A stretch of DNA of 37,295 nt. It comes from Acidobacteriota bacterium. GTDB taxonomy: Bacteria > Acidobacteriota > Thermoanaerobaculia > Gp7-AA8. The notes below the pieces were generated by a model. It saw only the letters and a program-made list of their open reading frames with translations, was not told the DNA's origin and did not search any database. The stretch covers positions 1-37,295 of the forward strand of contig JAFAOU010000154.1 of the NCBI GenBank assembly GCA_019247495.1. The letters are read 5' to 3'. Of this stretch, positions 32,040 to 37,295 are shown in pieces. Every line of letters begins with the position of its first letter. The stretch's first letter is position 1. The position numbers were made by a program, and so were the translations under genes.

Positions 32040-32924
32040 TTAACGGTGGACCCACAAAATGACGATGACGCGCATGATCAGGTACGCGAGCACGATGGTC
32101 ACGAGCGCGCGGTTGCGTGAGACCCACCGTGAGATGCGCTCGACGACGTTATCGCGGTAAGCGCTCACCGGCTGGTCGCCGAGCCAGTTCGAAATGTCGT
32201 TCGCGAGCGCGCGTACGGATTCGTAGCGATCGTTCTTCGCCGGCGCGGACGCTTTCGCGCAAATGGCGGCGAGCGGACGCGGAAGATTCGACGGCAGGAT
32301 CGCGCGCATCATCGCGCCGAGGGCGAAGACGTCCGTCGACGCATCCACGATCGCGCCCTGCTCCTGTTCCGGAGCCATGAAGCCGCGCGTGCCGGCGATC
32401 GTTGCATCGCTCGCACCGGTCTCGCGCGCAACGCCCCAATCCATCACAAGCACTTCGCCGAAGTCGCCGAGCATCACGTTCTCAGGTTTGAGATCGCAAT
32501 GAACGATGCCGTTGGCGTGCGCGAACGACACCGCTTCGCAGATGCGCAGAAAAACACGCAGCAGTTCGGCGATTGGAGCGTTCAGTTCGTCGAGACGCCA
32601 TCCACGAACGAGCTTCATCGCGTACCAGAGCCGCCCGTCCGGCAGCAGACCGGCGTCGTGCAGCGGAACGATGCCGGGATGTTCGAGTTTTGCGATCGTT
32701 CTGGCCTCATCGCGCATATGCTCGGCGGCGTGTTCCGAGGCCAGGTCGCTGGCCAGCACCTTGATCGCGACGCGGCGGCGTAGCTCGACGTCTTCGGCCT
32801 CGTAGACGACGCCCATCCCGCCGCGCGCGATCTCGCTTTTGATGCGGTAGCGCGTGTGGCTGAAATCCGGCAACTCCGCGACCTCGCGCAAATGCGAGAC
32901 CGCGTTGTCCGACAGCCAGGTCAT
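32040..32924 (-). CDS. Membrane-anchored Ser/Thr protein kinase
   Basis: A 294-aa Hanks-type kinase. The glycine loop is ARGGMGVVYEAED, the ATP-anchoring lysine is Lys55 (VAIKVL), the catalytic loop is HCDLKPEN with Asp144, the metal loop is MDWGVA (DWG in place of DFG, a frequent bacterial variant), and GFMAPEQE closes the activation segment. A single C-terminal transmembrane helix (ALVTIVLAYLIMRVIVILW) ends the protein with almost nothing outside, so there is no extracytoplasmic sensor. Its start overlaps the ECF sigma gene by four bases (ATGA); the pair is likely to work together, with the kinase acting on the sigma factor or its partner. Confidence 0.92.
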   Translation of the reverse strand: MTWLSDNAVSHLREVAELPDFSHTRYRIKSEIARGGMGVVYEAEDVELRRRVAIKVLASDLASEHAAEHMRDEARTIAKLEHPGIVPLHDAGLLPDGRLWYAMKLVRGWRLDELNAPIAELLRVFLRICEAVSFAHANGIVHCDLKPENVMLGDFGEVLVMDWGVARETGASDATIAGTRGFMAPEQEQGAIVDASTDVFALGAMMRAILPSNLPRPLAAICAKASAPAKNDRYESVRALANDISNWLGDQPVSAYRDNVVERISRWVSRNRALVTIVLAYLIMRVIVILWVHR

Positions 32925-33607
32925 GCGTCGACTCCCAACAACGAGCGAACCTCGGCCCGATACTCGCCCTCGGAGGCCGTGGCCTCACGCAGCACATCGA
33001 GAACGATTGCGCGAAAGCGGCGGCGCATGGCCGCCAGCCCGTTCGTCACCGCCGTCTCGCTGATTCCGAATCGTTCGCCGGTTTCGCGATAGGTGGCGCG
33101 GTTCGCATCGTCGAGATCGTACGTTTCGAAGAGCGCGAAACGTGTAGCATCCGCCTCCGCGCGCAGCCGCTCGACGGCGAGACTAAAAACGCTTCGCGCC
33201 CACTCGCGCTGAAAGTAATCCTCCGGACTTCCGCCGCGATCGTGCTCGCGCGAGATCTCCGTTTCGGCATTTTCAAAATCGAGCCGGGCGAGATCGCCGC
33301 CGCGTTTCTGCCGCGACGATGCCTTCAATTCGTTCGCGACGAATCGATCGAACAACAATCGCAAGAACGTCCGGAAGCTCGCTTTGCCGGCGTCGTATGC
33401 GGCCAGCGATCCGTTCTCGAAACACTTCGCCAGAAACGCCTGCGTCGAATCTTCGGCATCCGCGACCTCGCGATCGCGCGCGACCCGCAGGTACTTATAC
33501 AGCGGCTTCCAGTAGAGCGCGACGAACGTATCGAACGCGCGCCGGCGCTGATCGTCGTCATCACTCGCCAGCGCGGCGATCACACTGCGGCGGGTTGTTG
33601 GGAACAT
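32921..33607 (-). CDS. ECF sigma factor paired with a kinase
   Basis: A 228-aa sigma factor with N-terminus MFPTTRRSVIAALAS, typical of the ECF group found with Ser/Thr kinases in Acidobacteriota, Planctomycetes and Verrucomicrobia. Region 2 runs from ALYWKPLYKYLR through DAEDSTQAFLAKCFE to FRTFLRLLFDRFVANE. Region 4 is TYDLDDANRATYRETGERFG with the helix SETAVTNGLAAMRRRFR. No anti-sigma gene follows; instead the kinase overlaps its stop. Activation by phosphorylation is the model proposed for such pairs elsewhere. Regulon unknown. Confidence 0.9.
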   Translation of the reverse strand: MFPTTRRSVIAALASDDDDQRRRAFDTFVALYWKPLYKYLRVARDREVADAEDSTQAFLAKCFENGSLAAYDAGKASFRTFLRLLFDRFVANELKASSRQKRGGDLARLDFENAETEISREHDRGGSPEDYFQREWARSVFSLAVERLRAEADATRFALFETYDLDDANRATYRETGERFGISETAVTNGLAAMRRRFRAIVLDVLREATASEGEYRAEVRSLLGVDA

Positions 33608-33622
33608 GCGCGAGGCGATAGG

Positions 33623-34543
33623 TTAACTGACCGCTGCCAAACCATCGCGCAAGCCGCGAAGGTAGTGCTCGCGCATCAGCGTTTCGAAAACGCCGTTCGT
33701 GGCCAGCACGCGGAAGCGTTCGCCGAGGCGCGCGCGGCGGCGGAGGTAGGACAGGCGCCGCTCGTCGGCAAGCGTTCGCGTCTCGAGCTCGTGGACGCCG
33801 AGGAAGCCTGCGAGCTCGGGATGCTTGCGGTAGAAGATCGCGCCGGAGTGTCCGACGGTGTACTGACGCCGCGCGAACGAATCGACGGTCATCGGGTGAT
33901 AGTGGCGCGTGACCGCATTCGCGTTGTAGCGGATCTTCAAGCCGAACGATTCGAGGCGGAAAGCGAGCTCGATGTCTTCCCAGGCTGCCGCGGGAAACGT
34001 CGTGTCGAACGGCTCGTCGCCGAGGACAAAGCGATCGATGGAGATGTTCGATGTGTAAAAAAAGTTGAACGGAACAATCTCGCCATCGCGGATCAGTTTG
34101 TAGCCGAACTGCAGGCCGTAATCGTTGATGTAGTCCATGAACGCGGTCACGCGTTCGCCGGGTGGCCAGCCGGTGTAGCCGAGGCAGGCGGTGAGCCGGT
34201 CGTCGTTCGCAGCGCGATGCACGCGCGCGTGCTCGGCAAGAAACCGCGGCTCGGGAACAGTGTCATCGCCGATGAAGAGGACGTAGCGGCCGGACGCGAG
34301 CGAAACGCCGTGATTGCGCGCGCGGCCGGGACCGGCATTCGGCTGGGAACGAAAGGTGATCGCGTAACTTTTCGCGCTGCGTTCGAGCATGGCCGTTGCC
34401 GTGCCGTCGCCGGAACCGTCGTCGATCACGATCACCTCGAACTCCGGCGCTCCGTCCTGTGCGTCGAGCGCATCGAGGACGCGCAGCAGCATCGGCAGGC
34501 GTTTGTAGGTCGGGATGACAACGGAAAAATACGGGTCGGACAT
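33623..34543 (-). CDS. Glycosyltransferase family 2
   Basis: A 306-aa GT-A fold enzyme starting MSDPYFSVVIPTYKRLPMLL. The donor site VIVIDDGSGDGT, the substrate-binding region PNAGPGRARNHG, the metal-binding Asp-x-Asp-like FIGDDT, and the acceptor/catalytic WEDIELAFRL (E-D motif) are all present. The C-terminal third is helical and has no transmembrane segment. It should transfer a sugar to a surface or lipid acceptor; the neighbours give no hint of the pathway. The gene sits 19 bases downstream of the methyltransferase gene on the same strand and 15 bases before the sigma gene, so it may be part of a short operon. Confidence 0.9.
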   Translation of the reverse strand: MSDPYFSVVIPTYKRLPMLLRVLDALDAQDGAPEFEVIVIDDGSGDGTATAMLERSAKSYAITFRSQPNAGPGRARNHGVSLASGRYVLFIGDDTVPEPRFLAEHARVHRAANDDRLTACLGYTGWPPGERVTAFMDYINDYGLQFGYKLIRDGEIVPFNFFYTSNISIDRFVLGDEPFDTTFPAAAWEDIELAFRLESFGLKIRYNANAVTRHYHPMTVDSFARRQYTVGHSGAIFYRKHPELAGFLGVHELETRTLADERRLSYLRRRARLGERFRVLATNGVFETLMREHYLRGLRDGLAAVS

Positions 34544-34562
34544 CGGGCGGCGGATTGTAGCG

Positions 34563-35321
34563 TCAGTGTGGAATGAAGAGGAGGAGGTCGAGGCTGAACG
34601 TGACGCGCATCGGTTCCACGCGCTCGATGTCGCGCGGGCGGTAGATGGAAAGCAGGACGTCGTGGACGGCATCGCGCTCGAGATCGGCGGTCGTGGTCGC
34701 GCGCCGTTGTTCGATGATCGAGAAGTCGTTTGCAAACGTGTCGATCGTGCGCTGCACGCGATCGCGTCCGGCGCCGCGCAGTTCGACGAGATCGTCCGGC
34801 GCCGGAATGGCGACGAGCAGCCGGCCGTCGTCGCGAAGCACGCGCCGGAACTCGTTGCTGTTCATGCGCGCGGTGATTGTCAGCACTCGCGTGAACGTTG
34901 CGCCGGCGTACGGAACGAAGCGATCGGCATTCGCGACGATCCATTCACAATCGGGATAACGCTTCGCGGCTGCTTCGATCGCGGCGAGCGAGATGTCGAC
35001 GCCGTGTGCATCGCAATCGAGCGAACCGAGATAGAAACCGTCGCCGCAACCGGCGTCGAGGACGACGTCGTCCGTCGTCACATTCGCCATCGTCTTGACC
35101 GCATCCAGCAATGGTGACGTCACGCCGCGATCGTGCAAACGCCGCCGCGCCGCCACCGCGTCCGCCGTATCGCCGGGCAGTTTCGAGCGCCTGTCCTGCG
35201 GCTGCAACAGGTTGATGTAGCCGCTGCGCGCGACGTCGAACGAATGTCCACGCGCGCAGATCACGCGCCGTTCGTCGCGCACGAGCGGCTGGTGACACGT
35301 GCGAACGGTGCAGAGGAGCAT
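34563..35321 (-). CDS. RlmA-like 23S rRNA (guanine-N1) methyltransferase
   Basis: A 252-aa SAM-dependent methyltransferase. The N-terminal zinc site is CTVRTC followed by ICARGHSFDVARSGYINLLQ (Cys-x4-Cys and Cys-x3-His), as in RlmA(I)/(II), followed by KLPGDTADAVAARRRLHDRG. SAM motif I is VVLDAGCGDGFYLGSL, with GVDIS as the acidic loop and VANADRFVPYAG as motif IV. The C-terminal tail is degenerate but complete. RlmA methylates G745 or G748 of 23S rRNA; which one cannot be told. The ATG at 35321 has only weak upstream pairing. A long antisense open frame reaches to 36893 but is a shadow of the channel gene. Confidence 0.85.
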   Translation of the reverse strand: MLLCTVRTCHQPLVRDERRVICARGHSFDVARSGYINLLQPQDRRSKLPGDTADAVAARRRLHDRGVTSPLLDAVKTMANVTTDDVVLDAGCGDGFYLGSLDCDAHGVDISLAAIEAAAKRYPDCEWIVANADRFVPYAGATFTRVLTITARMNSNEFRRVLRDDGRLLVAIPAPDDLVELRGAGRDRVQRTIDTFANDFSIIEQRRATTTADLERDAVHDVLLSIYRPRDIERVEPMRVTFSLDLLLFIPH

Positions 35322-35341
35322 GAGGTTTCCCAGAAGTTTAT

Positions 35342-35378
35342 CCTGCGCGAAGACGCAGATCCTGCGTCTTCGCGCAGG
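35342..35378. repeat. Perfect 17-bp inverted repeat
   Basis: CCTGCGCGAAGACGCAG, then ATC, then the exact reverse complement: 17-bp arms with a 3-base loop, between divergent genes. As RNA it is an extremely stable hairpin; as DNA it is a candidate operator or cruciform. No T-tract follows on either strand. Confidence 0.85.
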
Positions 35379-35396
35379 GTAAACTGCTCCGCAACC

Positions 35397-36998
35397 ATGC
35401 ACCGTTCCACGCGGCGCCTCCTCTGGCTCGTCGCGGGTCTGCTCCTGTTTCTGATCGCCTCGGCGTTGCTGTATCAAGCCGGCATGGCGCGGCTGGAAGG
35501 AAAGCCGCGCACGTTCTGGGACAGCTTCGAGTGGGCCGCCGAGTCGCTCAGCACGACCGGCTACGGCGCCGACAGCCATTGGCGCCATCCGGCCATGGTG
35601 GTGCTGGTGGTGGTGGTGCAGTTCGCCGGCGTCTTTCTCGTCTTCCTGATCGTGCCGATTTTCCTTGTGCCGTTTCTGGAGGAGCGCTTCGAGCGACGCG
35701 TGCCGCGCATCGCTCCGAAGATGGCGAACCACGTGATTGTCTATCGCTACGGACCGGCGGTGGAGACGCTGCTGCAAAACCTGGCGGCGCACGACGTCGC
35801 CTCGATCGTCGTCGAAACCGACGAGACCGCGGCGCGCGCGGTGCTCGAGCGCGGACTGCCGGCCGTTTTCAGCCGCGCCGAAGAGGATGCGCTCGATGTC
35901 TGCCGGTTGCCGTTTGCGCGTGCGCTCGTTGCGAATGGACGCGATGAAGAAAACGCGGCGCTGATTCTTCGCGCGCGGCAGATGGGGTTTCGCGGCGAGA
36001 TGTTCGCGTTCGTCGAAGAGCCTGCACACCGGAAGCCGATGGAGCTGGCCGGCGCAACCGCCGCGTACACGCCGCGGCACATCGTCGCGGCGGCGCTGGC
36101 GGCTCATGCGAGCGATCGCATCAGTCCGCGCATGCCGGGCGCCGAGGATCTGCCGCTCGAACGACGCGAAATCCGTGTCGCCGCAACGAGTCCCCTCGCC
36201 GGCCTCACGCTCGGGGCCTCGAACCTCGGTGCGGCCAGCGGCGCGATCGTGGTCGGCCAGTGGATGCGCAACCGCCTCCACGCGCGCTGCGATGCGGCGA
36301 TGGTCGTCGAGCCGGGTTCGATCCTGGAGATCGCCGGCGATGCCGCCTCGCTCGATCGCGCCGCGGCGATGATCGGCAGCAACTTTCTTCGCCGCAGCGG
36401 ACCGTATCTCATCGCCGGGTTCGGCGAAGTCGGCCGCAAGGTGCATGAGCTGCTCACCGATGCGGGCGAGGAAGTGCGCGTCGTCGAGCGGCAGTCCGCT
36501 CCCGGCGTCGACATCATCGGCAATGTGCTCGACTCCTCGGTGCTGCAACGGGCGTCGCTGCACGAATGCCGCGCAGTCGTGCTGGCGCTGGACAGCGACG
36601 ACGCCACGTTGTTCGCGACCGTCATCGCGCGCGATGCCGCCCCCGACGTGCCGGTCATCGCGCGCGTCAATCACTCGCGCAACATCGACAACATCTACCG
36701 CGCCGGCGCCGACTTCGCACTCTCCATCAGCGACATTTCCGGCGAGATGCTCTCCTCCCGCCTGCTCGGACACGTGGCGCGTTCGCGCGACGAGCACCGC
36801 CGCGTGGAACGCTTTACCGTGCGTTCGAGTCGTGCACTGCGCGATATGCCGCTGCGTCAGTACGGCTGTTCGCTGCTGGCGATTGAACGCCACGGCGCGT
36901 TCATCGCGGTGACAGCGGACACGGTCGTCCAGTCCGGCGATCAGCTCTACGTCTGCGGCGCAGCGGAGGCGGTGCGGGACGTGGATTTGTCATCCTGA
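35397..36998 (+). CDS. K+ channel with two RCK (TrkA-type) modules
   Basis: A 533-aa protein. Two transmembrane helices (LLWLVAGLLLFLIASALLY and VVLVVVVQFAGVFLVFLIV) flank a pore helix and the selectivity filter STTGYGADS (TTGYG), so it is a 2TM potassium channel. The cytosolic part has two TrkA_N/RCK domains, each followed by a TrkA_C-like segment: the first, HVIVYRYGPAVETLLQNL, lacks the G-x-G-x-x-G loop. The second, YLIAGFGEVGRKVHEL, keeps it. It should form an octameric-like gating ring like MthK or GsuK channels. The stop codon comes from a dispersed TCATCCTGA repeat. ATG at 35397; no close Shine-Dalgarno. Confidence 0.9.
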   Translation: MHRSTRRLLWLVAGLLLFLIASALLYQAGMARLEGKPRTFWDSFEWAAESLSTTGYGADSHWRHPAMVVLVVVVQFAGVFLVFLIVPIFLVPFLEERFERRVPRIAPKMANHVIVYRYGPAVETLLQNLAAHDVASIVVETDETAARAVLERGLPAVFSRAEEDALDVCRLPFARALVANGRDEENAALILRARQMGFRGEMFAFVEEPAHRKPMELAGATAAYTPRHIVAAALAAHASDRISPRMPGAEDLPLERREIRVAATSPLAGLTLGASNLGAASGAIVVGQWMRNRLHARCDAAMVVEPGSILEIAGDAASLDRAAAMIGSNFLRRSGPYLIAGFGEVGRKVHELLTDAGEEVRVVERQSAPGVDIIGNVLDSSVLQRASLHECRAVVLALDSDDATLFATVIARDAAPDVPVIARVNHSRNIDNIYRAGADFALSISDISGEMLSSRLLGHVARSRDEHRRVERFTVRSSRALRDMPLRQYGCSLLAIERHGAFIAVTADTVVQSGDQLYVCGAAEAVRDVDLSS

Positions 36999-37137
36999 GC
37001 CGCCGAAGCTTGCGTAGGCGAAGCCGACGCAGCGGAGGACGGTCGAAGGACCCCGTTCCTGATAACCGGAAGGGCGGGCTTTTCACGAGGCGAGCACGTT
37101 GGGGGTCCTTCGACCGTCCTTCGGCGGCTCAGGATGA
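36990..37137. repeat. TCATCCTGA-type long inverted repeat, copy 2
   Basis: TCATCCTGAGCCGCCGAAG (36990-37008) pairs with 37119-37137, and GGACGGTCGAAGGACCCC (37037-37054) pairs with the segment starting at 37101. Same family as 26101-26295. The left arm supplies the last Ser and the TGA stop of the channel gene. Confidence 0.85.
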
Positions 37138-37186
37138 CAGGCGCGACAGGCCCGGACCTTGCTCTCTCACGTCCCAGGAGGACGTG

Positions 37187-37295
37187 ATGAACGTCAAGTC
37201 GCCGACCCACAAGACCCTCAAGCGATTGATCCCGCCGCTGACGGTTTGGGCCATCGGCAAGATTCTCGAGACGCCGAGCGTCAAAGGCAGCGTGA
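37187..37295 (+). CDS. Partial CDS, 3' end outside the window
   Basis: The ATG at 37187 follows CAGGAGGAC, a strong Shine-Dalgarno. The frame stays open to the window edge (36 codons): MNVKSPTHKTLKRLIPPLT, then VWAIGKILETPSVKGSV. The segment is basic with one hydrophobic stretch. Too little is visible to assign a family. Confidence 0.6.
   Translation, partial: MNVKSPTHKTLKRLIPPLTVWAIGKILETPSVKGSV

Noticed and set aside
32430..32450. Loss of the kinase DFG motif (DWG instead)
   Set aside because: DWG is a common variant in active bacterial Hanks-type kinases; the metal-binding Asp is present.
35322..36893. Long minus-strand open frame upstream of the RlmA-like gene
   Set aside because: It is antisense to the K+ channel gene; only the part from 35321 down has recognisable protein features.
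1..37295. CRISPR array, prophage, insertion sequence or transposase
   Set aside because: No regularly spaced identical repeats and no transposase, integrase or phage structural motifs were found. The repeats seen are palindromic intergenic elements.

Overview
The window is about 37.3 kb of GC-rich DNA, densely coding on both strands. It comes from a didermic (Gram-negative type) bacterium: it carries a lipid A/Kdo/core cluster (waaA, lpxK, an LpxL-type acyltransferase, a heptosyltransferase-like GT9) and several predicted lipoproteins. A Ser/Thr kinase paired with an ECF sigma factor whose N-terminus reads FPTTRRSVI, polytopic YfhO-type membrane proteins and many intergenic hairpin repeats all fit Acidobacteriota or a neighbouring phylum. 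This placement is an inference; no rRNA gene is present.

Left part (1-11 kb, mostly minus strand). After a truncated VOC (PhnB-like) gene there is a compact minus-strand cluster: ABC substrate-binding protein, a STAS-domain protein, permease, ATPase, an SRPBCC protein and a sensor histidine kinase. These genes overlap or nearly touch, so the transporter is probably co-expressed with a signalling module. A YfhO-like 780-aa membrane protein, a soluble histidine kinase and a class III aminotransferase follow.

Light/cobalamin locus (10.6-12.0 kb). A gene for photoactive yellow protein (PYP, all chromophore-pocket residues retained) is divergent from a MerR-type regulator with a cobalamin-binding module of the CarH/LitR class (W-x9-EH and E-x-H motifs). 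The 67-bp gap between them holds a perfect tandem 9-bp repeat and a shared AT-rich -10-like core. This is the best candidate for an undescribed system: a blue-light PAS photoreceptor next to, and possibly controlled by, a B12-dependent photoreceptor-type regulator.

Middle (12-26 kb). tRNA-Gln(CUG), a zinc-ribbon protein, a GT-C-like membrane protein, an ECF sigma factor overlapping a double-VOC fusion protein, a secreted M3 oligoendopeptidase, a Spy/CpxP-like lipoprotein, a membrane protein with an internal duplication and a MerR regulator lead into the LPS cluster (minus strand: waaA-lpxK-[repeat]-lpxL-waaF-like). An M15-like peptidase and a FabH-type KAS III follow.

Right part (26-37 kb). 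Biosynthetic arginine decarboxylase (speA), a TPR protein, a lipoprotein, a SufR-like Fe-S regulator divergent from a secreted transglutaminase-like protein, a small glycine-rich membrane protein, the ECF sigma-kinase pair, a GT2 glycosyltransferase, an RlmA-like rRNA methyltransferase and a K+ channel with two RCK modules.

The junctions between genes carry at least six kinds of palindromic or direct-repeat element. Several run into gene 3' ends and supply the last codons and the stop codon. No CRISPR array, insertion sequence, prophage or rRNA gene was seen, and no gap exceeds about 300 bases.
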